DNA from: Actinomycetes bacterium
Lineage (GTDB): Bacteria; Actinomycetota; Acidimicrobiia; Acidimicrobiales; JAJYPT01
DNA: 5,867 nucleotides
Direction: 5' to 3'
Assembly (NCBI GenBank): GCA_021795135.1
Contig: JAJYPT010000114.1
Location: 1 to 5,867 of the forward strand
The notes beneath the pieces were generated by a model that worked only from the letters and a program-made list of their open reading frames with translations, was not told the DNA's origin and searched no databases. The translations under genes and the position numbers were made by a program. Shown here one piece after another: positions 1-5,525 of the stretch (positions are counted from its first letter, which is position 1; each line of letters opens with the position of its first letter).

Positions 1-795
1 ATTAGCTGTTTTATACTCCCCAGGATAACCAATAGCACCTATTGCAACGATAAGGCCTTGACCATTTAGGAGTCGAGGAATTGAAAAACTAGTTCCAAAA
101 ACTCCAGGATTGGTAATAGTTACTGTAGTGCCAGTGAAATCATTTGGACCCAAATGATTAGATTGTACTTTTTCTACTAACTCTAATTCAGCTTGCCATA
201 AAGATTTAAAACTTAGGGTATCTGCTTTTGCGATACAAGGAACAATTAGGGTTCTAGAACCATTGTTGCGTTTGTGATCTACTGCCAAACCTAGACCAAG
301 ATGTTTATACCTAATTACTTTGGCTGAATCAAAACCAGTTGTGTCTTCTAAAAAGCTTGAATTTAGATTTGGCATATTAGCCAAAGCTTTGACTATGGCA
401 TAAGAAATAAGATGTGTGTAACTAACTTTTTTCCTATTGGTAGTTAAAAGATAATCATTTATAATCTGACGATTTGCCTCGAGATATTTACAAGCAATTA
501 CCCTAGAGCTAGTAGCTGTTGGAATTGACATACTTGCTTGCATGTTTTGCACCAAAACAGCATTGGCACTATAAAACTCATCTTCTTGATGTAGTACTTG
601 ATTAGATAAAAGAGTTTTTTGGCTACCTGAGCCAAAGAACTCTCTCCAAGAAGCATTTACAGAAAACGGATCTTGACTATAGCGCTCGTACATATCGTCA
701 ACGAGCCATTCATTGGGACCGAAAGGATTAGGTCCTAAATACTTCTCCACTTGTTTTATATTACTAAACTTTTTGGATAATCTAAGCTGTGGCAC
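1..795 (-). CDS. kgd: 2-oxoglutarate decarboxylase/dehydrogenase (Kgd/SucA type), N-terminal part, partial
   Basis: Cytosolic thiamine-diphosphate enzyme of the TCA cycle. The actinobacterial form fuses an E2-like succinyltransferase domain to the E1 decarboxylase. The minus strand reads open for 265 codons to the left edge, so the E1 part and the rest of the acyltransferase domain are missing. Residues 26-54 match the conserved N-terminal helix (FGPNEWLVDDMYERY, then DPFSV and SWREFF) that docks E1. A short linker of about 20 residues follows. From about residue 78 the E2-like domain begins: NMQASMSIPTATSSR, KKVSYTHLISYAIVKAL, LGLGLAVDHK, TITNPGVFG and the GQGLIVAIGAIGYPGE segment. The catalytic DHR-type histidine motif would lie beyond the edge. 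In-frame TGA and TAA sit at 804-799, so the start must be near residue 1. GTG at 795-793 is the best choice; ATT at 798-796 is less likely, and no good Shine-Dalgarno is visible. It is divergent from the que genes. The family is clear; the exact start is not. Confidence 0.92.
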   Translation of the reverse strand, partial: MPQLRLSKKFSNIKQVEKYLGPNPFGPNEWLVDDMYERYSQDPFSVNASWREFFGSGSQKTLLSNQVLHQEDEFYSANAVLVQNMQASMSIPTATSSRVIACKYLEANRQIINDYLLTTNRKKVSYTHLISYAIVKALANMPNLNSSFLEDTTGFDSAKVIRYKHLGLGLAVDHKRNNGSRTLIVPCIAKADTLSFKSLWQAELELVEKVQSNHLGPNDFTGTTVTITNPGVFGTSFSIPRLLNGQGLIVAIGAIGYPGEYKTAN

Positions 796-841
796 AATTT
801 ATCATCGGTTTTTATGCTCTTTTACTTAGGGATTTATTTAA

Positions 842-870
842 ATCCTAATAAAGATGAAAGAATAAAACAA
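842..870 (-). promoter_or_regulatory. candidate kgd promoter
   Basis: On the minus strand, TTGTTT (870-865) is followed after exactly 17 bases by TAGGAT (847-842). TAGGAT fits the TAnnnT form of actinobacterial -10 boxes. Transcription would start near 835, giving a leader of about 40 bases before the GTG at 795. The -35 box is only a partial match, and such pairs occur by chance in AT-rich DNA. Confidence 0.35.
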
Positions 871-1075
871 TTCAGTTGTAACAAATTTTGACTTTGTTGA
901 ATCTCAAATAAATCATAACGTTTAATTGACCTAGTTAAAAGTCACTACAATACATGCCTTGACAGCAGTTGGAAAAAATTTCTTGGTTTTTCTAAGTGGT
1001 TCCAAATTGCTCCATGGAATTTTTCTATAAAATTCTTTAAAATTAGCGAAGCCATTTTGTAGTCAAAACAAGTTG

Positions 1076-1081
1076 TATAAT
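1076..1081 (+). promoter_or_regulatory. candidate -10 box for the que operon
   Basis: A perfect TATAAT hexamer lies about 120 bases before the queD ATG. The sequence at the -35 distance (near 1053-1059, ATTTTG) is poor and there is no TGn extension. Transcription from here would give a leader of about 115 bases that includes the palindromes at 1120-1142. Another possible -10 is TACAAT at 946-951. The call rests on the single hexamer. Confidence 0.25.
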
Positions 1082-1119
1082 CTCTAAAAGAACAATAAAT
1101 AAATATTTTACTTTTCAAT

Positions 1120-1142
1120 TCAATTCTAATTGAGGCCCTCAA
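1120..1142. repeat. two overlapping short palindromes upstream of queD
   Basis: TCAATT-CT-AATTGA (1120-1133) overlaps TTGAGG-C-CCTCAA (1130-1142). Both have perfect 6-base arms. The spacers of 1-2 bases are too short for a stable RNA hairpin, which favours a DNA operator for a dimeric repressor over an RNA element. They lie 60-82 bases before queD. No regulator gene is in the window, so the role is a guess. Confidence 0.35.
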
Positions 1143-1201
1143 AATTTCACTATGCAAATTAATAAACTAATTCTAAATACAAAAACAGCAGAACCATAGA
1201 T

Positions 1202-1549
1202 ATGCGCCTTATTCGTTCTTTTGATTTTGAAGCAGCTCACAAACTTGAGTGGCATTTAGGAAAATGCCAAAGACTACATGGACACAATTATCATTTTGAA
1301 GTAACCATAGAGGGTCCTTTAAATGCCAATGGAGTTGTTATGGATTTTGACGATCTCAAAGAAATAGTCAAAAAAACAGTTATTGCAAAATATGATCATC
1401 AATTTTTAAATGATTTTTTAGAAAACCCAACAGCCGAACTACTAGCACAAGATATCTTTGAGATGTTAAAAGAACAAAACCTGCCAATATATTCAATAAG
1501 ACTTTGGGAGACTCCCCAAGCAAGTGTAGAAATATTAGCTGGTTCATGA
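1202..1549 (+). CDS. queD: 6-carboxytetrahydropterin synthase (QueD)
   Basis: Converts 7,8-dihydroneopterin triphosphate to 6-carboxy-5,6,7,8-tetrahydropterin, the second step of preQ0 synthesis, in the cytosol. The 115-residue product has the usual length of the short bacterial QueD family. Zinc ligands are H13 (in FEAAH), H26 and H28 (in RLHGHNYH). The catalytic cysteine is C22 in GKCQRLHGH, D65-H66 (YDHQFLND) supply the partner catalytic residues, and E103 (LWETP) is the pterin-anchoring glutamate. GVVMDFDDLK at 44-53 is the conserved helix-entry motif. No obvious Shine-Dalgarno precedes the ATG, but the reading frame begins exactly at the family N-terminus. It is the first gene of the apparent five-gene operon and overlaps queC by 4 bases. 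The full set of active-site residues argues for a true QueD over a GTP cyclohydrolase relative or a pterin-binding paralogue. Confidence 0.95.
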   Translation: MRLIRSFDFEAAHKLEWHLGKCQRLHGHNYHFEVTIEGPLNANGVVMDFDDLKEIVKKTVIAKYDHQFLNDFLENPTAELLAQDIFEMLKEQNLPIYSIRLWETPQASVEILAGS

Positions 1550-2235
1550 TTGATCAACAAAACCAATCTGAAATTGTCATACTTTCAGGAGGACTAGATT
1601 CCACTGTTTGTATGGCAATAGCTTATGAAAGAACAAATACAGCTCCCCTAGCTTTGAGTTTTGATTATGGGCAAAGACATAAAATAGAACTCGAAAGAGC
1701 TGCTTTGGTGGCAAAACATTATGGATCAAGGCATCTAGTGGTTCCAATAAATATGCCTTGGAAGGGTTCTTCTCTTACAGATATGGACATAGATGTACCA
1801 ATTACAGAACTTAGCTCTAGCCATGAAGACAATATCCCTACCACCTATGTTCCAGCTAGAAATATAATTTTTTTATCCCTAGCCCTATCTTTAGCCGAAG
1901 CCAGCAACGCTCAAGGGATATATATAGGAGTAAATGCTCTTGACTATAGTGGTTATCCAGATTGTCGACCTCAATTTATTGACGCTTTTCAAAAAATGGC
2001 AAATGTTGGACAAGCAAGAGCAATTTCAGGAAATCCAGTTAAAATCCATACTCCTTTAATAAATATGACAAAAGCTCAAATTATCCAACGTGCAATTTCG
2101 CTAAAAGCACCTTTGGAGATAACTTGGTCATGCTATCAAGGCCTAGACCAACCCTGTGGAAAATGTGAATCTTGTCAATTGAGACAAAAAGGATTTGCCC
2201 AAGCAGGCCTAGCTGACCCGAGCTTGGCTCAATAG
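1546..2235 (+). CDS. queC: 7-cyano-7-deazaguanine (preQ0) synthase (QueC)
   Basis: ATP-dependent enzyme that turns 7-carboxy-7-deazaguanine plus ammonia into preQ0, the last step of the QueDEC sequence. The 229-residue protein has the PP-loop SGGLDS at 14-19 that binds ATP. Further conserved segments are FDYGQRH (39-45), TYVPARN (100-106) and NALDYSGYPDCRP. The zinc-binding cysteine cluster is C196, C204, C207 and C210 (SCYQGLDQPCGKCESC). The ATG at 1546 is preferred because it overlaps the queD stop as ATGA, which suggests translational coupling. It also places the PP-loop close to the N-terminus, as in the family. An ATG 14 codons upstream (1504) would add a tail that is only queD read in another frame. 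No key residue is missing. A relative such as DpdC-type or tRNA-modifying PP-loop enzymes is unlikely given the cysteine pattern and neighbours. Confidence 0.95.
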   Translation: MIDQQNQSEIVILSGGLDSTVCMAIAYERTNTAPLALSFDYGQRHKIELERAALVAKHYGSRHLVVPINMPWKGSSLTDMDIDVPITELSSSHEDNIPTTYVPARNIIFLSLALSLAEASNAQGIYIGVNALDYSGYPDCRPQFIDAFQKMANVGQARAISGNPVKIHTPLINMTKAQIIQRAISLKAPLEITWSCYQGLDQPCGKCESCQLRQKGFAQAGLADPSLAQ

Positions 2236-2239
2236 CCAA

Positions 2240-2244
2240 AAGGA
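2240..2244 (+). promoter_or_regulatory. ribosome binding site that sets the queE start
   Basis: AAGGA lies 10 bases before the ATG at 2255 but only 1 base before the TTG at 2246. The spacing therefore picks ATG 2255 as the queE start and excludes the longer TTG reading. Confidence 0.6.
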
Positions 2245-2254
2245 ATTGGATATT

Positions 2255-3010
2255 ATGTCTTTAGAAACTATCTACATAAGTGAAATCTTTTCTGCCATTC
2301 AAGGAGAAGGATCCCTAATAGGCCATCGTCAAATATTTGTAAGACTTTCGGGATGCAACATTCGTTGTAGCTATTGTGATCAACCAGAAGCACTAGAGAA
2401 AAAACCTGGCCAAGCCAGAATTGAGATCACAGCTGGAAAAAGAGACTGGGAGTTTATACAAAGTCCAATGCCTATTTCCAAAGTTGTCCAAGCTGTTGAG
2501 AAACTGGGTTCAGATCTAGATCATCACTCTGTAAGTTTTACTGGAGGAGAACCTCTATTTCAAGCTTTGCCTCTATCTCAATTAGCTTCAGCTTTATATC
2601 CTAAATTTAATTTATATCTTGAAACAAATGGAACTTTGCCAAAAAGGCTAGAAAAAGTCCTTCCTTGGATGGATATTATTGCCATGGATATAAAATTAAA
2701 CAGCGTAGATGGACAACAAGTAGACAAAAAACTTCATTATGACTTTTTATCCCTTGCTAGACAAAAAGATGTATTTATAAAAATAGTAGTAGGCAAAGAT
2801 ACAGATGAGGGAGAACTTGTCGACTATGTGTCAATGGTTCGATCTCTAATTCCAAGTGCTGAAATTTATCTACAGCCTTTGACCCCGTTTGGAAAGGTAA
2901 AACAAAGCCTTTCTTCCCAACAGCTTTTAGATCTACAACAAGTATCTTTAGAGATTCATGACAAAGTAAGAGTAGTTCCCCAAACTCACAAATTCATCAA
3001 CCAGCTATAG
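2255..3010 (+). CDS. queE: 7-carboxy-7-deazaguanine synthase (QueE), radical SAM
   Basis: Radical S-adenosylmethionine enzyme that rearranges 6-carboxytetrahydropterin to 7-carboxy-7-deazaguanine, between QueD and QueC. It has 251 residues from the ATG at 2255. The N-terminus EIFSAIQGEG and FVRLSGCNIRC is typical of QueE. The [4Fe-4S] ligands are C34, C38 and C41 (CX3CX2C), GGEP at 97-100 binds SAM, ETNGT is at 123-127, and the C-terminal VVPQTHK (240-246) is conserved. Odd: the residue after CD is Q43, where QueE proteins usually have threonine (CDT), a position linked to Mg2+ binding in the Burkholderia structure. About 40 residues (roughly 46-85) separate the cluster loop from the helix before GGEP, an insert comparable to longer QueE forms. 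It sits 19 bases after queC and 10 before the hydrolase. Family and role are secure from motifs and context; full activity with Q43 is not proven. Confidence 0.92.
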   Translation: MSLETIYISEIFSAIQGEGSLIGHRQIFVRLSGCNIRCSYCDQPEALEKKPGQARIEITAGKRDWEFIQSPMPISKVVQAVEKLGSDLDHHSVSFTGGEPLFQALPLSQLASALYPKFNLYLETNGTLPKRLEKVLPWMDIIAMDIKLNSVDGQQVDKKLHYDFLSLARQKDVFIKIVVGKDTDEGELVDYVSMVRSLIPSAEIYLQPLTPFGKVKQSLSSQQLLDLQQVSLEIHDKVRVVPQTHKFINQL

Positions 3011-3020
3011 ACTTGGAAAA

Positions 3021-3827
3021 ATGACTAATTTCAAAACTGATCTTCATATCAATCCTTATATAGTAGATGGCTCTACTGATTTGATTGTTTTTATACATGG
3101 TTCAATGGATAGAGGAAATAGCTTTATAAAAACTCGTAGTTTTTTACCTGAGTTTTCCTCTCTTGTATACGACAGAAGGGGATATCGCTCTTCAATGGAC
3201 CTAGATCCTCCAGTAGGGGATATATCCCAACATGTCCAAGACCTATTGGAGATATTAGATCAAAGAAAAGCTTTTCTAGTCGGACATAGTTTTGGATCAA
3301 ATATAGCCTTATCTTTGGCAGAAAAAGAACCAGCTTTGGTAACAGGAATTATAGCTTATGAGCCTCCTTTGCCTTGGTTGGACTGGTGGCCGCCCACAAC
3401 CCCAGGAGGCATTGCACTTTCTACTGCTAGAGACCCTAACAATTCGGCTAATCCTGATGCAAAAGCAGCTGAAGAATTTATTAAATTTGTAGCTGGAGAA
3501 AGAACTTGGGAATCTCTTCCTGAAAAAACAAAACAACAACGTCAAAAAGAAGGAGCAGCTTTGACAACAGAGCTGTTTTCAATAGAAAAACAAGCTCCTT
3601 ATGACTTTAGTCAAATTCATGTTCCCGTTATTGGTGCCAATGGATCCAAAACAAATGACTATTTTAAATCCTCTACCAAGTTTGTAACATCTCAAATACA
3701 ATTTAGTTCTTTTTATGAAATAGATGGGGCCAACCATGGAGGTCACATTACCCACCCTGAACAATTTAGCGAAATGGTCAGATACGGCTTACAAAAAGCA
3801 AAACAGTTCGACTTAGACAACAATTAG
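3021..3827 (+). CDS. alpha/beta-fold hydrolase, substrate unknown
   Basis: Soluble 268-residue protein with no signal peptide or membrane segment. IVFIHGS (22-28) is the oxyanion-hole loop, VYDRRGYRSS (49-58) is the usual strand-4 turn, and LVGHSFGSN (86-94) is the nucleophile elbow with S90. The catalytic histidine is most likely H239 in GANHGGHITHPEQF (236-249). After the penultimate strand (VPVIGANGSKTND) there is no clear aspartate at the normal acid position. E114 in IIAYEPPLPW (110-119), after the strand following the nucleophile, may serve as the acid instead, as in some dehalogenases and lipases. The region from W119 to about 190 is a cap, with a tryptophan/proline-rich start (WLDWWPP) and a lysine/glutamine-rich helix. 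It lies 10 bases after queE and 12 before the flavoprotein, so it is probably co-transcribed. A link to preQ0 or to isoprenoid lipids is not shown by the sequence. I do not assign a substrate. Confidence 0.85.
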   Translation: MTNFKTDLHINPYIVDGSTDLIVFIHGSMDRGNSFIKTRSFLPEFSSLVYDRRGYRSSMDLDPPVGDISQHVQDLLEILDQRKAFLVGHSFGSNIALSLAEKEPALVTGIIAYEPPLPWLDWWPPTTPGGIALSTARDPNNSANPDAKAAEEFIKFVAGERTWESLPEKTKQQRQKEGAALTTELFSIEKQAPYDFSQIHVPVIGANGSKTNDYFKSSTKFVTSQIQFSSFYEIDGANHGGHITHPEQFSEMVRYGLQKAKQFDLDNN

Positions 3828-3839
3828 GCCTCGACTAAG

Positions 3840-5024
3840 ATGATCTCAACAGATATAGCCGTCATAGGAGCAGGTCCAGGGGGAATATCAGCAGCAATAG
3901 TTTTAGCCCAAGGTGGCAAAGACGTAACTGTAATAGATCAAGCTCAATTTCCACGGGAAAAATATTGCGGAGATGGACTGACTGCTAGTGCAATTAAATC
4001 CTTAGACAAATTAGGACTAGACACTACCCAAATAAAGTCTTGGACTCCTATAAACCGAGCCATATTGTCTTCTCCAAAATCATCCATTGCCACACTAGGT
4101 CTTTCTAAAGGACTCATGGCAACTGCAACTCGTTATGATCTAGATTCAGCTTTGGTAAATTTGGCCAAAACAAAGGGTATAAAAGTCTTTGAAGGATGTA
4201 AATTCAAAGGCGTTTTAGATCCAAAGTCATCTAGTAAAATAATTTTAGATGTCGAGAATCTAGGACAAATCAACTGCAATTATGTAATAGGAGCAGATGG
4301 CATGTGGTCTCCTACGCGTAAAGCTTTTGGGGTCTTTGAACAACAAGGATACCTTGGAGATTGGCATGCTTTTCGTCAATATTTTTCTAATGTCTCCCAA
4401 GACCCAAATGAACTATGGGTATTTTTCGAACCAGAAATATTGCCTGGCTATGCTTGGTCTTTCCCTGTAGGAGAAGGAAAAGCAAACGTGGGATTTGGAA
4501 TAAAAAGAAAAAGCGGCCAAAGAAGTGGCGAGATGAAAAAAACCTGGAACACTTTATTAGAACGTAGTGGCATAAAACAAGTTTTAGGAAAAGACGCCAA
4601 AGCTTGTTCTGTGCTTAGAGCATGGCCTATTCCTACTCGTATAACAACTACAAAACTCTTTGCAAAAGATGGTAAGGTTCTTTTTGTTGGAGATGCTGCA
4701 AGAGCTGGAGATGCAATGACTGGTGAGGGCATTGCTCAAGCTTTGACTACTGGGCATTTAGCTGCAATGTCTATTTTAGAATCAGAAAAACACCGGTCTT
4801 TGCTAGCCCATGAGATTTATTATAATGCAGTTAGACGATACCTTGGAACAGGACATAGTTTGACTATGGTTATATCTAAATTGCTCCAAAGTCCAACTGG
4901 AGCCGACCTAGCCGTTAGAGGAGCTGGAAAACCTTATATATCTAAAAGGTTTTCTCATTGGTTATTTGAAGATTATCCTAAAACCCTTGTTGACATCCCA
5001 AGACTTTGGAAACAACCGAAATAA
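3840..5024 (+). CDS. geranylgeranyl reductase family FAD-dependent oxidoreductase
   Basis: Flavoprotein of 394 residues that by family reduces double bonds of isoprenoid chains, such as menaquinone side chains (MenJ-like) or geranylgeranyl lipids. The FAD-binding dinucleotide fold opens the protein: GAGPGG at 10-15 and the acidic D33 at the end of strand 2. FPREKYCGDGLT (37-48) is the family's cysteine-containing signature. GADG at 151-154 and VGDAARAGDAMTGEGI (283-298) are the further FAD-contacting motifs. YAWSFP at 204-209, followed after eight residues by GFG (218-220), fits the substrate-site motif YxWxFPx7-8GxG of geranylgeranyl reductases. The tail FSHWLFEDYPKTLVDIPRLW resembles actinobacterial members. 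No transmembrane helix is evident, so peripheral membrane association is likely. It starts 12 bases after the hydrolase stop with a weak ribosome site and ends the operon. Related tryptophan halogenases or monooxygenases are less likely because of the YxWxFP motif. The exact lipid substrate is unknown. Confidence 0.87.
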   Translation: MISTDIAVIGAGPGGISAAIVLAQGGKDVTVIDQAQFPREKYCGDGLTASAIKSLDKLGLDTTQIKSWTPINRAILSSPKSSIATLGLSKGLMATATRYDLDSALVNLAKTKGIKVFEGCKFKGVLDPKSSSKIILDVENLGQINCNYVIGADGMWSPTRKAFGVFEQQGYLGDWHAFRQYFSNVSQDPNELWVFFEPEILPGYAWSFPVGEGKANVGFGIKRKSGQRSGEMKKTWNTLLERSGIKQVLGKDAKACSVLRAWPIPTRITTTKLFAKDGKVLFVGDAARAGDAMTGEGIAQALTTGHLAAMSILESEKHRSLLAHEIYYNAVRRYLGTGHSLTMVISKLLQSPTGADLAVRGAGKPYISKRFSHWLFEDYPKTLVDIPRLWKQPK

Positions 5025-5064
5025 ATATAAACAATAAATAAATCATTTAGTATTTTTTATATTT
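5023..5064 (+). terminator. candidate AT-rich terminator hairpin after the flavoprotein gene
   Basis: AAATATAAA (5023-5031) pairs perfectly with TTTATATTT (5056-5064). Inside, TAAAT (5035-5039) pairs with ATTTA (5045-5049) around a 5-base loop. The stem overlaps the stop codon at 5022-5024, and a run of six T falls within the 3' arm. The paired arms contain only A and T, so the structure is weak. It is placed where an operon end is expected, but it is not a classic GC-rich terminator. Confidence 0.35.
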
Positions 5065-5096
5065 GGCATCTCCGTATAAAAATGCTCTTTATTGTT

Positions 5097-5152
5097 CCAA
5101 TTAGAAAACTATCTTTGTTAGCCAAGTTGATCTAAAGATCTTTTCTAATTGG
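5097..5152. repeat. perfect 12-bp inverted repeat with extended inner stem
   Basis: CCAATTAGAAAA (5097-5108) and TTTTCTAATTGG (5141-5152) are exact reverse complements. Within the 32-base interior, ATCTTT (5111-5116) pairs with AAAGAT (5134-5139), so a folded RNA would have 12 bp, a small internal loop, 6 bp and a loop of about 17 bases. An alternative inner hairpin is GATCT-AA-AGATC (5129-5140). No T-run follows, so it is not a standard terminator. It could be a 3'-end-stabilising stem, a small RNA, or a remnant of a miniature mobile element. Confidence 0.6.
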
Positions 5153-5380
5153 TCTGTAGCAAATTCATAAATAAGTAAAACAAAACATTTTTGGAAAAAC
5201 CAACCCTAAAGATAAAAATATCTCCCCAATTTCTCCTGGTAGGACCCTTATAGGAAGGATTGTTAAAGCAGGCAAAGATATCTACCGAATAAATATATAT
5301 AAAAAAAATTAGATGAAGATGCTCCAACAGAAACTATTCAATGATAAATAATGTCATGTTTTACAGTTGTCATTCATTTA

Positions 5381-5414
5381 AATAAGTAGAATTCCCCTAA
5401 GAATCTCTACTATT
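5381..5414 (+). promoter_or_regulatory. leader hairpin with pseudoknot-competent loop
   Basis: AAT-(A)-AGTAGA-ATTC (5381-5394) pairs with GAAT-(C)-TCTACT-ATT (5401-5414). This gives 13 base pairs with one bulged base on each side and the six-base loop CCCTAA (5395-5400). The loop is exactly complementary to TTAGGG at 5437-5442, which would close a pseudoknot. It lies 112-145 bases before the next start codon. It matches no riboswitch class that I recognise. Confidence 0.45.
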
Positions 5415-5426
5415 CAAACTAGTTTG
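5415..5426. repeat. 12-bp perfect palindrome
   Basis: CAAACTAGTTTG reads the same on both strands and begins immediately after the leader hairpin. With no loop it is better suited to a dimeric DNA-binding protein than to an RNA fold, so it may be an operator for the downstream secreted-protein gene. Confidence 0.4.
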
Positions 5427-5442
5427 TCTGTCACTATTAGGG

Positions 5443-5469
5443 CTAAATCTAGAATAAGAATTAGTTTTT
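5443..5469 (+). terminator. weak terminator-like hairpin in the leader (possible attenuator)
   Basis: CTAA-a-TCT (5443-5450) pairs with AGA-a-TTAG (5457-5464), giving seven base pairs around one A/A mismatch and a six-base loop, followed directly by TTTTT (5465-5469). It lies right after the TTAGGG that can pair with the upstream loop, and about 56 bases before the start codon. The stem is AT-rich and may be too weak to terminate alone. Confidence 0.3.
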
Positions 5470-5511
5470 CTACGCTGCACCTGCATCTATTCCACTTATG
5501 TATATAGTGTC

Positions 5512-5517
5512 AAGGAG
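5512..5517 (+). promoter_or_regulatory. strong ribosome binding site of the secreted-protein gene
   Basis: AAGGAG ends 8 bases before the ATG at 5526. It is the best Shine-Dalgarno in the window and fixes the start of the last gene, implying efficient translation. Confidence 0.75.
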
Positions 5518-5525
5518 AGCCATAT

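Larger units (their letters stand above)
796..1201. other. divergent intergenic region between kgd and queD
   Basis: About 400 bases of very AT-rich DNA between two divergently transcribed units. I see a candidate kgd promoter at 842-870, a TATAAT at 1076-1081 facing queD, overlapping short palindromes at 1120-1142, and three TTGAC-N3/4-GTT motifs starting at 888, 926 and 959. A 70-codon minus-strand frame (945-1157) has no ribosome site and an unremarkable composition, so I do not call it a gene. No tRNA, known riboswitch or mobile-element end was recognised here. Confidence 0.6.
5025..5525. other. 500-base intergenic region rich in inverted repeats
   Basis: Between the flavoprotein and the secreted protein gene I see no convincing coding frame. 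It holds the terminator-like stem (5023-5064), a perfect 12-bp inverted repeat (5097-5152), a small hairpin AGATA-AAAA-TATCT (5210-5223), an 8-bp palindrome AGATATCT (5276-5283), a spaced direct repeat TGTCAT (5352-5357 and 5368-5373), and the structured leader at 5381-5469. A start-less 45-codon plus frame (5175-5312) and a 60-codon minus frame (5145-5327) overlap each other, and neither has a ribosome site. No tRNA or known riboswitch was recognised. Confidence 0.6.

Noticed and set aside
945..1157. 70-codon open frame on the minus strand between kgd and queD
   Set aside because: No Shine-Dalgarno before its ATG, no recognisable motif, and it lies in AT-rich intergenic DNA across the likely que promoter.
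1120..1180. preQ1 riboswitch before queD
   Set aside because: An A-rich tail with AACTAA is present, but the GAGG and CCTC arms are separated by one base, so the required loop and pseudoknot cannot form.
1504..1545. Longer queC start at ATG 1504
   Set aside because: The extra 14 residues are queD read in another frame; ATG 1546 overlaps the queD stop and fits the family N-terminus.
2246..2254. Longer queE start at TTG 2246
   Set aside because: AAGGA at 2240-2244 would be only one base from the TTG but is correctly spaced for ATG 2255.
3309..3764. Minus-strand frames inside the hydrolase gene (3309-3545 and 3579-3764)
   Set aside because: They are antisense shadows of a gene with clear motifs and show no family features of their own.
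4448..4732. 94-codon minus-strand frame inside the flavoprotein gene
   Set aside because: Antisense to the conserved YxWxFP and GDAA motifs of the real gene; no motif or ribosome site.
5145..5327. 60-codon minus-strand frame and an overlapping start-less 45-codon plus frame at 5175-5312
   Set aside because: Neither has a ribosome site and the plus frame has no normal start codon. The plus-frame stretch ISPGRTLIGRIVKAGKD looks protein-like, but I recognise no family, so it could at most be a decayed fragment.
5340..5525. c-di-AMP (ydaO-type) riboswitch before the surface-protein gene
   Set aside because: Such riboswitches do precede actinobacterial cell-wall genes, but the conserved GGGGA.CC and GGGTGAAT-like boxes are absent and the region is too short.
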